Shown here: positions 44,121 through 53,306 of the stretch, piece by piece
Layout of the letters: every line of letters begins with the position of its first letter
Position numbering within the stretch: the stretch's first letter is position 1
From: Bradyrhizobium tropiciagri
Lineage (GTDB): Bacteria > Pseudomonadota > Alphaproteobacteria > Rhizobiales > Xanthobacteraceae
Length of the DNA stretch: 64,000 bases
Assembly (NCBI RefSeq): GCF_018130545.1
Contig: NZ_JAFCKF010000010.1
Span: 1-64,000, forward strand
Direction: 5' to 3'
Notes under the pieces: model-generated
What the model was told of the DNA's origin: nothing
Database searches by the model: none
Seen by the model: the letters and a program-made list of their open reading frames with translations, nothing else
Translations under genes and position numbers: made by a program

Positions 44121-44495
44121 CGGAGACTCCAACGCGTACGCAACCTGCCCGTCCTGGACGGCGCGCAGCCCAGTGCGGGCCGCGTGGAAAAACCCTAACG
44201 TTAACGCCATTAAGGACGCGTTACCGAATTTGGTAGGGATAACAACGGGTAAACGCCGGCATTTTCGCGATGTCGTTGAAGATATTGGCTTTCCGCATCG
44301 AACGCCGGCGCGGCATGCGCAAAAGGTCTCCCCGTAGAACAACGGACATGAGATAGGTTCGGCCAGAGCGTTTTCGAGCGAAGTGGGTACTGGTTCGCGC
44401 GAAGAAAACGCGTCAACACAAGAATTGAGAGCCCCGTTCCGATTCAATCGGAACCGAAAAGGCTCTCGAGGAAACGAACCAGCGAGCAGGACAGG
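44121..44495. other. Intergenic region with a dispersed repeat
   Basis: 375 bases without a gene, between divergent motA and the quinone oxidoreductase gene. The left part is AT-rich (44190-44260) and fits the motA promoter region. The right part is filled by the repeat at 44365-44470. Confidence 0.5.
44365..44470. repeat. Rhizobiales-type dispersed repeat (AGAGCGTTTTC type)
   Basis: Begins AGAGCGTTTTCGAGCGAAGT and contains two hairpins: GCGTTTTC/GAAAACGC across 44368-44412 and AGAGCC(CC)GTTCCGATT/AATCGGAAC..GGCTCT across 44428-44466. I recognise this as a common intergenic repeat in Bradyrhizobium and relatives. It lies 26 bp upstream of the next start. Confidence 0.8.
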
Positions 44496-45473
44496 ATGAA
44501 GGCGGTCGTCGTCGAACAATATGCGCCCATCGATCAGATCGGGCTGAAGCAGATCGCCACCCCCGAGCCCGGCCCGGGACAGATCCGCGTCCGGGTCCAT
44601 GCCGCGAGCATCGGCTTCGTCGACGGGCTGAAGGTCGAGGGCCGCTACCAGACCAAGGATGCCCTGCCCTTTACGCCCGGTGCCGAATTCGCCGGCGTGG
44701 TCGATGCGGTCGCAAGCGACGTCACCGGCATCACCCCGGGGATGCGGGTGATGGGCGCGGCGCGCTCGGGCGCGCTGGCCGAGCAGATCGTGGTGCCGCC
44801 TGCCGCGGTCGAGATCATGCCCGACGGCCTGTCGATGGAGGCCGCAGCCGCCTTCCGCACCAACTACCTCACCGCGCTGTACGCGCTTGGCGAACGCGGC
44901 GCGCTCAAGGCCGGCGAGCGGCTCTTGGTGCTCGGCGCCGCCGGCGGCACCGGCATTGCCGCCATCCAGGTCGGCAAGCTGCTCGGCGCGCGCGTCATCG
45001 CCGCGGCCTCGACTGAGGAGAAGCGCAGCTTCGCCGCCAGCTTCGGTGCCGACGCCGTGGTCGACTACACAAGGCCCGATTGGCGCGACGCACTGAAGGA
45101 GGCGACCGGCGGCCACGGCCCCGACGTGATCTTCGATCCGGTCGGCGGCGAGGTCTCGCTGCAGGCATTCCGCTCGATCGCCTGGAACGGCCGCCATGTC
45201 GTGGTCGGCTTTGCCGCCGGCCAGATCCCCGCTCTGCCGTTCAACCTGCCGCTCCTGAAGGGCGGCATTCTGATCGGCGTCGACGCCGCCCAGATCGCGC
45301 GCCGCGAACCGGAGGCGCAGGCGCGCGTGATGACGCAATTGTCGGCGTGGCTGAACGACGGCCGTTTGACGCCGGTGGTCGGCAAGGTGTTCGCGTTTGA
45401 CGATTTCCGCGCGGCGTTCACGACGATGCAGACCCGTGCCGCGCTCGGCAAGATGGTGGTGCGCATCGGTTAA
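44496..45473 (+). CDS. Zinc-free quinone oxidoreductase (MDR family)
   Basis: 325 aa. The NAD(P)-binding motif AAGGTGIAAIQVGKLLGA (from about residue 148) and the N-terminal GroES-like domain mark NADPH:quinone oxidoreductases. The zinc-binding cysteines of alcohol dehydrogenases are absent. It reduces quinones or enones with NADPH in the cytosol. Monocistronic; convergent with the enoyl-CoA hydratase gene. Confidence 0.88.
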   Translation: MKAVVVEQYAPIDQIGLKQIATPEPGPGQIRVRVHAASIGFVDGLKVEGRYQTKDALPFTPGAEFAGVVDAVASDVTGITPGMRVMGAARSGALAEQIVVPPAAVEIMPDGLSMEAAAAFRTNYLTALYALGERGALKAGERLLVLGAAGGTGIAAIQVGKLLGARVIAAASTEEKRSFAASFGADAVVDYTRPDWRDALKEATGGHGPDVIFDPVGGEVSLQAFRSIAWNGRHVVVGFAAGQIPALPFNLPLLKGGILIGVDAAQIARREPEAQARVMTQLSAWLNDGRLTPVVGKVFAFDDFRAAFTTMQTRAALGKMVVRIG

Positions 45474-45500
45474 ACGAACCAGGGCAGGCATTGCGTCCGG

Positions 45501-46202
45501 TCAGCCGAACGACGCGAGAAACGCATCCTGCCCGGTCGAGGCCAACTCCTCGAGGCGCGCGGCAAGCTGGCCGCGGATTTGCCGCTTCACCGCGCGAAAT
45601 CCCGGCTGAGCGGCGAGGCTCCTTGCCGCGGCGATCGATTTGCTTTGCAGATCCGCACCCGCGCAAATCGCATCGATGATCCGCTGATCGAGGCATTCGC
45701 GCGTACCAAGCACGGCGCTCGTCAGCGTCAGGCGGCGCAACAGTTCCGGCGAAAGCTCATGGCGCATCACTTCGAGCGGGCCCGCCGGGAACGGGATGCC
45801 GGCCTGCGCCTCGGTCATGCCGAGCTTTGCGGCCGCGCTGTCGACCGCGAGGCGATAGTCACATCCCAGCATGAGCACGAAGCCGCCGCCGAGCGCATGG
45901 CCATTGACCGCCGCCACGACCGGGACAGGGATCGACAGCAAGCGCGCCAGCATCCGCGTGATCGCGCGCACCATGGCATGGCGCTGCTCGCGGGCGTAGC
46001 TCGCAAACGCACGCGTATCGACCCCCGCCGAAAACACCTGACCGCCGCCGGAGAGCACCACGCCGTTCGCTGGGGCGTCAGCGGCCGCCGCGGCAAACGA
46101 CTGTTCGAGCGACGCAATGGCATCGAGATCGAGCGCGTTGACGGGCGGCCGATCGATAGTCACGAGCAGCGTTTCGTCGATCCTTGATGTGACGACAGTC
46201 AT
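45501..46202 (-). CDS. Enoyl-CoA hydratase/isomerase family protein
   Basis: 233 aa crotonase fold, shorter than the usual 257 aa. The oxyanion-hole segments are LSGGGQVFSAGVD and NGHALGGGFVLMLGCDYRL. The second catalytic Glu is likely in MTEAQAGIPFPAG. Substrate unknown. It is divergent from the dehalogenase-like gene with about 100 bp between starts. Confidence 0.85.
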   Translation of the reverse strand: MTVVTSRIDETLLVTIDRPPVNALDLDAIASLEQSFAAAAADAPANGVVLSGGGQVFSAGVDTRAFASYAREQRHAMVRAITRMLARLLSIPVPVVAAVNGHALGGGFVLMLGCDYRLAVDSAAAKLGMTEAQAGIPFPAGPLEVMRHELSPELLRRLTLTSAVLGTRECLDQRIIDAICAGADLQSKSIAAARSLAAQPGFRAVKRQIRGQLAARLEELASTGQDAFLASFG

Positions 46203-46301
46203 TTCATCTCCGCTTGGGCCATCGTGCCCTATGGTAGACTACCACGGGAAAGCGCGCCCGGCGTACTTGCGCGACCGAACGACGAATCGAAAGGGAGAGC
46301 C

Positions 46302-47189
46302 ATGCAGATGCTCCGAACACCGGACCCGCGCTTCGCCGAATTGCCCGGATTTGCGTTCGCGCCCCACTATGTTGAGATCGGTGCGTTGCGCATGCACTAT
46401 CTCGACGAGGGACTGAAGGTCGCGCCAGTGGCGCTTTGCCTGCATGGCCAGCCGACCTGGGCCTACCTCTATCGAAACATGATCCAGGCGCTTCTCGCCG
46501 CGGGCTACCGCGTCGTAGCGCCGGACTTGTTCGGCTTCGGCCGTTCCGACAAACCCGTCGACGAAGACGCCTACACGTTCGACTTCCACCGATCTTCGGT
46601 CATGTCGCTGATCGAGACGCTCGACCTGCGCCGCGTCATGTTGGTGTGCCAGGATTGGGGAGGACTGATCGGACTGACGATACCCATGGACATGGCAGAT
46701 CGCTTCGATCGACTGCTGGTGATGAATACGATGCTCGGCACCGGAGACGCGCCGCTCGGCGACGGCTTTCTTGCGTGGCGGGCTTTCTCCAATCGCAGCC
46801 CGGACATGGACATCGCGGCGTTGATGCAGCGCGCGGTCCCCGGTCTCGCAGACAGGGAAGCCGCCGCCTACGCCGCACCCTATCCGGACGCGCGGCACAA
46901 GGCCGGCGTACGCCGCTTTCCCAATCTGGTGCCGGACCGGCCGGACGCCGGCGGCGCGGCGCTTTCGCGGCGCGCGCGGGATTTCTGGTCGCAGCAATGG
47001 ACCGGACAAAGCTTCATGGCGGTTGGCATGAAGGACCCGGTGCTCGGACCGCCGGTGATGAACCTGCTGCGACAGGTGATCCGAAACTGTCGGCTGCCGC
47101 TCGAACTGCCGGACGCCGGGCATTTCGTGCAGGAAGCCGGCAAGATCATCGTCGTCGAGGCGATGAAGACGTTCGGTCCGGCGCGTTGA
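46302..47189 (+). CDS. Alpha/beta hydrolase, haloalkane-dehalogenase-like
   Basis: 295 aa from ATG 46302, with GGGAGAG upstream. Oxyanion loop HGQP at 49-52, nucleophile D118 in CQDWGG, catalytic His in DAGHFVQE near the C-terminus. An Asp nucleophile followed by W-G-G is typical of haloalkane dehalogenases, which free halide from short haloalkanes. Epoxide hydrolases are the other option but need cap-domain tyrosines I cannot confirm. Confidence 0.75.
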   Translation: MQMLRTPDPRFAELPGFAFAPHYVEIGALRMHYLDEGLKVAPVALCLHGQPTWAYLYRNMIQALLAAGYRVVAPDLFGFGRSDKPVDEDAYTFDFHRSSVMSLIETLDLRRVMLVCQDWGGLIGLTIPMDMADRFDRLLVMNTMLGTGDAPLGDGFLAWRAFSNRSPDMDIAALMQRAVPGLADREAAAYAAPYPDARHKAGVRRFPNLVPDRPDAGGAALSRRARDFWSQQWTGQSFMAVGMKDPVLGPPVMNLLRQVIRNCRLPLELPDAGHFVQEAGKIIVVEAMKTFGPAR

Positions 47190-47265
47190 CGCGCAAATGC
47201 ATTCGCGTTCTCGCAACATGATTTGCCCGAGCTTTGCTTGTCGTTCCGCCCTCCTCGTACAGAGG

Positions 47266-47640
47266 GCGCAGGGAAAGCCGGGTGCCGATCGCACCCATGG
47301 GTCCCGAGCAATGGGTAGAAAGCTCGGGGGTCGAACCACAGGTGTAACCGGAGCAATCCGGCTTTCCCTGCGCGATGGCTTACAGCTTACTTCGTGCTCT
47401 CCCCGGCGAGACTGGGCTTTGTTGTCACCGTCTTCACAACGCGCATCGCGCAATGCGAAAAGACACCTACCACTAGGGCGTCAGGACCACACGACTTCAC
47501 CGTCCGCGTCATGCGCATTCGTCGACTGCGCAATCGGCGTCCACCGCATCCCACACCGCGTTCGTGACGATCGCGATCCGCCCCTCGTATCGGGTGAGAC
47601 CGACGCATTAAACATCTGAGTTGGGTCTGGCGTCAAGTTA
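47266..47640. ncRNA. Candidate structured RNA / conserved intergenic repeat
   Basis: A perfect 16-bp inverted repeat (47266-47281 with 47358-47373) encloses smaller stems: GGTGC/GCACC (47281-47295) and CCCGAGC/GCTCGGG (47303-47309 with 47322-47328). This is a multi-branched fold. The sequence right of it (to about 47640) is also free of genes. The whole block resembles a long dispersed intergenic element I recall from Bradyrhizobium genomes. Whether it is transcribed is unknown. Confidence 0.45.
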
Positions 47641-47672
47641 AATTCTGAAAAGCCGAACGGAATGATTGAATC

Positions 47673-47756
47673 GTAGGATGGGTAGAGCGCAGCGAAACCC
47701 ATCGATTTCTGCTCGCAGCACCAATGATGGGTTTCGTTTCGCTCTACCCACCCTAC
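47673..47756. repeat. Inverted repeat, GTAGGATGGGTAGAGC type
   Basis: Arms 47673-47703 and 47726-47756 pair over about 31 bp with few mismatches. It belongs with the repeats at 14726-14787 and 58579-58681 to a loose family of hairpins beginning GTAG and carrying a GCGAAGCG-like core. Confidence 0.75.
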
Positions 47757-47853
47757 CCACCTGGAATTATTCGTAGTATCGCGCAGTCGGGACTGTGCGA
47801 CGTATGATCGAAGGCTTCATTGACCCGTAATCCCTGAGCCGAGGCGGAGCCGG

Positions 47854-48408
47854 ATGCAGCTGTTGACACCAAGGCTCCTCCTCCGACCATGGATGGATTC
47901 AGACAGATTGCCCTTTGCGGAAATGTCTGAAGATGCCGACGTGATGGAATATCTCCGCCCGCTCGCAACGCGGGATGCATCCGACGCCTGGATCGACTAC
48001 CAGATCATCCATCAATCCTCCCATGGGTTCTGCATGTGGGCCGTTGATTCGAGAGCATCCGGCAAATTCATCGGGGCTGTCGGACTTTTGCACGTCGGCT
48101 TTGCCGCCCGCTTCACGCCAGCTGTCGAAGTCGGCTGGCGGCTGGCCAGGCAGTTCTGGGGACAGGGGTTTGCTGTGGAAGCTGCGCGAGCGGCTCTTCA
48201 GTTTGGCTTCGAAGAGGTTCGGCTTGCAGAGGTCGTGGCGCATGCGAGCATTCGAAACGCTCGATCCAGACGCCTGATGGCCAAGCTTGGGATGCGCCAC
48301 GACAGCGCAGAGGATTTTGACCATCCCCGCATCCCGGAAGATAACCCATTGCGTCGGCAAGCTCTTTATCGACTGGCACGAGATGCGTGGATATCTCAAT
48401 GCGCATGA
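47854..48408 (+). CDS. GNAT acetyltransferase, RimJ/RimL type
   Basis: 184 aa. The N-terminus LLTPRLLLRPWMDSDRLPF and the acetyl-CoA loop GWRLARQFWGQGFAVEAARAAL are typical of the RimJ/RimL group. It would acetylate an N-terminus or a small amine. ATG 47854 has GGAG nearby. It stands alone. Confidence 0.85.
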   Translation: MQLLTPRLLLRPWMDSDRLPFAEMSEDADVMEYLRPLATRDASDAWIDYQIIHQSSHGFCMWAVDSRASGKFIGAVGLLHVGFAARFTPAVEVGWRLARQFWGQGFAVEAARAALQFGFEEVRLAEVVAHASIRNARSRRLMAKLGMRHDSAEDFDHPRIPEDNPLRRQALYRLARDAWISQCA

Positions 48409-48742
48409 CACCGCCATGCGAGAGATCGTCCGAAGGCGGGACAAGGCCGTTGCGGCCCGCCTGCGCCGCCCGAGACATGACGCAAGTCACTGGGAAACCG
48501 CGGCATCGGGTCGTAGGAACCATCGTCGCAGCGGCGCATTGTCATTCACCCATCGGTTGAGAGGTATTATACCGCTAGTATCGGTATGCGCGCCGATCCT
48601 GTAGCATTCCTTGTCCATCGAGGAGCCAATTAGCCGTCGTCTGCTGTATTTCAGGATTCTTCATCTTGGCACTTTTTGCATATCGAACATCGGGCGCGAC
48701 GTCCCGATCGCGCAGGCGGACCGCCGCCGCAAGAGCCGTGCG
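48409..48742. other. Intergenic region before the 77-aa gene
   Basis: 334 bases without a credible gene. Part is AT-rich (48550-48690). A TTGGCACTTTTTGCA stretch at 48666-48680 is promoter-like but lacks correct sigma-54 spacing. Confidence 0.4.
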
Positions 48743-48976
48743 ATGAAGACGGACAAGGCCATCTGGTACGTCTCGTTCGCCGTGCGAAACCCTGACGCCG
48801 GACACCACCGCTTCGCGCGCCAGACCCGTACCTTCACGACCGAGCAGGATGCCAAGGCTTTCGCGCGCACCCTGCTCGACCAGACGGAGGACGTCAGCGC
48901 CGGCACGATCAATCCGCATATGCCGAGACGCGTGATCGCGCCGGCCGCGATCACGACCTGGGCCGGCGACAGCTGA
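48743..48976 (+). CDS. Conserved hypothetical protein, 77 aa
   Basis: From ATG 48743. A small alpha/beta protein with KAIWYVSFAVRNPD and TRTFTTEQDAKAFARTLL, a pattern that looks like a strand-helix unit found in short proteins of Bradyrhizobium. No catalytic motif. The longer frame (from 48611) is not protein-like. Convergent with the FAD oxidase gene. Confidence 0.6.
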   Translation: MKTDKAIWYVSFAVRNPDAGHHRFARQTRTFTTEQDAKAFARTLLDQTEDVSAGTINPHMPRRVIAPAAITTWAGDS

Positions 48977-48987
48977 GGCTCGTTTTC

Positions 48988-50256
48988 CTAGAGGAAGCGC
49001 GCCGGCGAAAACGGCTGCAGCGGAATCTCCGGTGCCTTGCCGCTCAGCAGCTGCGCGACCAGCCGGCCGGTGCGGGCCGAGCCGACCAGGCCGACATGGC
49101 CGTGGCCGAAGGCATAGACCACGTCGCGCGAGGCGCGGCTGTGGCCGATGCAGGGCCGCCCGTCGGGCATGCTCGGGCGATGGCCGAACCAGGTCTTGAT
49201 CCGCGACGGTGGAATATCCCTGGGCAGTTTCGGGAACATGCTGAACAGGTGCTCGCGCAGGATCTCGGCGCGCTTCCAGTTCGGCTCGGCGTCGAGGCCT
49301 GCGATCTCCACGGTGCCGGCGGCGCGCAGGCCCTTGTCGGTCCAGTTGACCACCATCTTGGCATCCGAGGCCATCATCGAATCGCGCGGGCCGGATTCCG
49401 GGTTCTCGATCATGACGTGATAGCCGCGCTCGGTTTCGAGCGGCAGGGAATCGCCGATCGACGCGGTCAGCTGCTTGGAGCGTGCGCCGGCGGCGACAAC
49501 CGCGGCGTCGCAGGCGATCTCGCCGGTCTCGGTGACCACGGCGACGAGCCTGTCACCCGCAAGCTTGAGGCCTGTGGCCTTGGCTGTGATGCGCTCGGCG
49601 CCGCTCGCGATGGCGTGCGCGGCCAGCGCTGCGACATACGCGCCGGGATCGCGGCAGCGGCCGGCCTCCTCCACCACGACGCCGAATTTGTAGCGCGGAT
49701 GCAGATCGGGCTCGCGCTGGCGCATCTCGTCCTCATCGAGCTCGAGCCATTCGATCCCGACGCGCTTGCGGATGCGCCAGCCGAGATCGCGGTCGAACGG
49801 CGCGCGCGAGGGAAACACATGCATCACCCCGCGCCGCTCGATCAGCTCAGGCACCCCGGCTTCCTCGGCGAGCTGCCTGTGCAGCAGCGGCGCGTCCTTC
49901 AGCAGATCGCGCATCGCCCGCGCGGTGGCCTCGACCTGCGGCTCGGTCCAGCTCGACAGCAGATACTTGATCAGCCACGGCAAGGCCTTCGGCAGATACG
50001 ACCAGCGGATCGCGAGCGGCCCGAGCGGATCCATCAGATAGCCCGGTACCTTCTTCCAGGTGCCCGGCTCCGCCGGTGGAATCACCGAATGCGACGACAG
50101 CCAGCCGGCGTTGCCATAGCTTGCGGCCTGGGTGCCGCCGGGCTCGCCCGGATCGATCAACGTGACGCGATGCCCCTCGCGCAGGGCCTCGATGGCGCTG
50201 ATCACGCCGACCGCGCCGGCGCCGATGATCGCGACGTGACGGCTCGTTCCGTTCAT
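48988..50256 (-). CDS. FAD-dependent D-amino acid dehydrogenase-like oxidase
   Basis: 422 aa DadA type. The dinucleotide motif is GAGAVG (residues 12-17), and the C-terminal FAD loop is GHGHVGLVGSARTG. Its ATG shares one base with the stop of the TPP enzyme gene (TGATG), so translation is coupled. It oxidises a D-amino or other imino acid with electrons to the respiratory chain. Substrate unknown; its pairing with a pyruvate-type TPP enzyme suggests the 2-oxo acid product is used next. Confidence 0.85.
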   Translation of the reverse strand: MNGTSRHVAIIGAGAVGVISAIEALREGHRVTLIDPGEPGGTQAASYGNAGWLSSHSVIPPAEPGTWKKVPGYLMDPLGPLAIRWSYLPKALPWLIKYLLSSWTEPQVEATARAMRDLLKDAPLLHRQLAEEAGVPELIERRGVMHVFPSRAPFDRDLGWRIRKRVGIEWLELDEDEMRQREPDLHPRYKFGVVVEEAGRCRDPGAYVAALAAHAIASGAERITAKATGLKLAGDRLVAVVTETGEIACDAAVVAAGARSKQLTASIGDSLPLETERGYHVMIENPESGPRDSMMASDAKMVVNWTDKGLRAAGTVEIAGLDAEPNWKRAEILREHLFSMFPKLPRDIPPSRIKTWFGHRPSMPDGRPCIGHSRASRDVVYAFGHGHVGLVGSARTGRLVAQLLSGKAPEIPLQPFSPARFL

Positions 50257-51920
50257 CAGCGCTTCGCTGTCTCGGGCACAAAGTCCTTGCCGACCGACAA
50301 CGCGCGCTGATCGACCAGACAGTGCAGGATCGCGGGCTTGCCGGAGGCCAGCGCGCGCTCGAAGGCGGGCGCGAAGTCCTCGGTGCGCTCGACCCGCTCG
50401 CCATGGCCGCCAAACGCCTTGGCGTAAAGCGCGAAGTCCGGGTTCTTGAGCTGGGTGCCGACCACGCGGCCGGGATAATCGCGCTCCTGATGCATGCGGA
50501 TGGTGCCATATTGCGCGTTGTCGATGACGACGACGATCAGCGGCGCGTCATACTGCACGGCCGTGGCGAACTCCTGCCCGTTCATCAGGAAGCAGCCGTC
50601 GCCGGCGAAGGCGACGACGACACGGTCAGGATGATGCCGCTTGGCCATCACGGCCGCCGGCACGCCATAGCCCATCGAGCCCGAGGTCGGCGCCAGCTGC
50701 GCAGCGAACGAGTGGAAGCGATGATGGCGATGGATCCAGCCGGCGTAGTTGCCGGCGCCGTTGCAGACGATCGCATCCTTGGGCAGCCGGTCGCGCAGCC
50801 AAGTCACCACCTCGCCATATTGGAAGCTGCCGGGCAGCTCACGCGGCTTGTCGGTCCATGCAAGATAATCGGCGTGCGCCTTGGCCGCCTCGCCCTTCCA
50901 GGCGGGCGCGGCCGCGGGCTTCATGGCCTCGACCGCAGCGGCGAAGGCGGCAGGCGTCGCCTGGATCGCCAGCGCCGGCTGGTAGACGCGGCCGAGCTCC
51001 TCCGAGCCGGGATGGACGTGGATCAGCTGCTGGCTCGGCGTGGGGATGTCGAGCAGCGTGTAGGACGACGACGGCATCTCCGACATGCGGCCGCCGATCA
51101 GGAGGATCACATCGGCGCCGGTGAAGCGATCTTTCAGCTTCGCGCTCGGGCCGATGCCGAGATCGCCGGCATAGTGCGAGTGGTCGGCGTCGAACAGCGA
51201 GGCGCGGCGGAATGAAGTGGCGACCGGCAGGTCGAACCGCTCGGCAAAGCGCGCGATGCCCTTGGCCGCCTCGGCGGTCCAGGCCGAGCCGCCGAGCACC
51301 ACCAGCGGCGCCTTGGCGCCGGCGAGCATCGCGCCGAGGCGATCGAGATCGGCCGGCGCCGGCCAGCTCACCGCCGGCTCGACCTTCGGCGCGTCGGCGA
51401 CCGCGGCGGTTTCCGTCAGCATGTTTTCCGGCAGCGAGATCACCACCGGACCAGGCCGGCCTTGCAGCGCGACGCGGAACGCGCGCGCGACCAGTTCCGG
51501 AATGCGATCCGGGCGATCGATCTCGACCGCCCATTTCGCCATGGTGCCGAACACCGCCTTGTAGTCGAGCTCCTGGAACGCCTCGCGCTCGCGCATACCG
51601 GTGTCGACCTGGCCGACGAACAGGATCATCGGGGTCGAATCCTGCATCGCGATGTGCACGCCATGGGCGGCGTTGGTCGAACCCGGGCCACGGGTGACGA
51701 AGCAGACGCCGGGACGCCCGGTGAGCTTGCCATAGGCCTCCGCCATCATCGCCGCACCGCCCTCGGCGCGGCAGATCACGACGTCGATCGGGCTGTCATG
51801 CAGGGCATCAAGCGCCGCCAGATAGCTCTCGCCCGGCACGCAGGTGACGCGCTCCACCCCCTGCGCGACCAGCTGGTCGATCAGGATCTGGCCTCCGGTG
51901 CGGGCATTGCTTTTGGTCAT
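50256..51920 (-). CDS. Thiamine-pyrophosphate enzyme, acetolactate-synthase-like
   Basis: 554 aa from ATG 51920. The catalytic Glu lies in CRAEGGAAMMAEAYG and the TPP/Mg motif is GDGCFLMNGQEFATAV...DN. It resembles the large-subunit family of acetolactate synthase, but there is no regulatory subunit gene nearby, so a catabolic or decarboxylase role is likely. Translationally coupled to the oxidase gene. Confidence 0.85.
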   Translation of the reverse strand: MTKSNARTGGQILIDQLVAQGVERVTCVPGESYLAALDALHDSPIDVVICRAEGGAAMMAEAYGKLTGRPGVCFVTRGPGSTNAAHGVHIAMQDSTPMILFVGQVDTGMREREAFQELDYKAVFGTMAKWAVEIDRPDRIPELVARAFRVALQGRPGPVVISLPENMLTETAAVADAPKVEPAVSWPAPADLDRLGAMLAGAKAPLVVLGGSAWTAEAAKGIARFAERFDLPVATSFRRASLFDADHSHYAGDLGIGPSAKLKDRFTGADVILLIGGRMSEMPSSSYTLLDIPTPSQQLIHVHPGSEELGRVYQPALAIQATPAAFAAAVEAMKPAAAPAWKGEAAKAHADYLAWTDKPRELPGSFQYGEVVTWLRDRLPKDAIVCNGAGNYAGWIHRHHRFHSFAAQLAPTSGSMGYGVPAAVMAKRHHPDRVVVAFAGDGCFLMNGQEFATAVQYDAPLIVVVIDNAQYGTIRMHQERDYPGRVVGTQLKNPDFALYAKAFGGHGERVERTEDFAPAFERALASGKPAILHCLVDQRALSVGKDFVPETAKR

Positions 51921-52148
51921 GAGGGCTCCCTGCGGGCATTTGGCGCGCGTCTTGGCTTCGCGCGGATCGTGGTCCCACGGGGGTATGATAGTCGGAAATA
52001 TGGCGCAAGGCCGAAGTCGCCGCGGGATGCGGACGCCGCATTGAGCCATGCGGCAGGGAAAGGGCAGCGCGCGATTGCCGTCGATTTGCGCAGGGCCGCC
52101 CCCGGCGCCGCCACGTGGCATGACGGTGCAGGGGTTGCGCGCTTTGCC

Positions 52149-53294
52149 CTACAGCGAGCGCGCGATCAAGACCTTCATGATCTCGTTGGTGCCGCCGTAG
52201 ATCTTCTGGATCCGGGAATCGATGAACATCCGCGAGATCGGGTATTCCTGCATGTAGCCGTAGCCGCCGTGCAGCTGCAGGCACTCGTCGGCGGTCTCGA
52301 CCTGCTTCTGCGAGCACCACCATTTCGCCATTGACGCCGTCACAGTGTCGAGGTCGCCGGCGACCAGGCGCTCGACGCACCAGTCGACGAACACGCGGGC
52401 GATCATCGCCTCGGTCTTGCGCTCGGCCAGCTTGAAGGCGGTGTTCTGGAACTCGATGAGCGGCTTGCCGAACGCGGTGCGCTGCTTGGTGTAGTCTGCG
52501 GTGATCTTCACCGCGCGCTCCATCGAGGCGACGGCGCCGATCGCGAGCGACAGCCGCTCCTGCGGCAGTTGCTGCATCAGCTGCACGAAGCCATTGCCCT
52601 CCTCATTGCCGAGCAGATTTTCCGGCGGCACCGTGACATTGTCGAAGAACAGTTCCGACGTGTCCGATGCATGGAGACCGATCTTGTCGAGGTTGCGCCC
52701 GCGCCGGTAGCCCTCGGCGCCCGCTGTTTCGACGACGATCAACGAAATGCCCTTGGCGCCCGCAGCTCCGGTGCGCGCCACCACGATGACGAGGTCGGCC
52801 GCCTGGCCGTTGGTGATGAAGGTCTTCTGGCCGTTGATGACGTAGGAATTGCCCTGCTTCTTCGCGGTGGTCTTGACGGCCTGCAGATCAGAGCCGGTGC
52901 CGGGCTCGGTCATCGCGATGGCGCCGACCATCTCGCCCGACGCCATCTTCGGCAGCCAGCGCTTTTTCTGCTCCTCCGAGCCGTAGTTGACGATGTAATG
53001 CGCGACGATCGCGCTGTGCACGGAGACGCCGGTGGTCAGCTCCGGCACCGTGCTCTCGATGTCATCGAGCACGGCGGCATCGTAGGCGAAGCTGGCGCCG
53101 AGGCCGCCATAGGCCTCGGGCACGCTCGGCAGCAGGGCGCCCATCTCGCCGAGCGCGCGCCAGGCCGAGCGGTCGACCAGCTTCTGCTCGCGCCACTTTT
53201 CGGCGTGCGGCGCCAGATCCTTGGCCAGGAATTTGCGGAACTGATCACGGAAGGTGTCGAGCTCCTCGGTCATCCAGGACGATCGGTAGTGCAT
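52149..53294 (-). CDS. Acyl-CoA dehydrogenase
   Basis: 381 aa. FAD-contact motif AMTEPGTGSDL and the C-terminal helix LQLHGGYGYMQEYPI are clear. It introduces the 2,3 double bond of an acyl-CoA in the cytosol. Last gene of the leftward operon that starts with the thiolase; the SDR stop is 12 bp before its start. Confidence 0.92.
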   Translation of the reverse strand: MHYRSSWMTEELDTFRDQFRKFLAKDLAPHAEKWREQKLVDRSAWRALGEMGALLPSVPEAYGGLGASFAYDAAVLDDIESTVPELTTGVSVHSAIVAHYIVNYGSEEQKKRWLPKMASGEMVGAIAMTEPGTGSDLQAVKTTAKKQGNSYVINGQKTFITNGQAADLVIVVARTGAAGAKGISLIVVETAGAEGYRRGRNLDKIGLHASDTSELFFDNVTVPPENLLGNEEGNGFVQLMQQLPQERLSLAIGAVASMERAVKITADYTKQRTAFGKPLIEFQNTAFKLAERKTEAMIARVFVDWCVERLVAGDLDTVTASMAKWWCSQKQVETADECLQLHGGYGYMQEYPISRMFIDSRIQKIYGGTNEIMKVLIARSL

Positions 53295-53306
53295 CGTATC
53301 CTCGCG

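Noticed and set aside
43347-45491. A 714-residue leftward open frame spanning motA, the intergenic region and the antisense of the quinone oxidoreductase gene
   Set aside because: Only the 257 C-terminal residues are MotA; the rest is antisense to a clear gene and shows GC-driven absence of stops.
48666-48681. TTGGCACTTTTTGCA as a sigma-54 promoter
   Set aside because: The spacing between GG and GC is two bases too short for the conserved -24/-12 arrangement.
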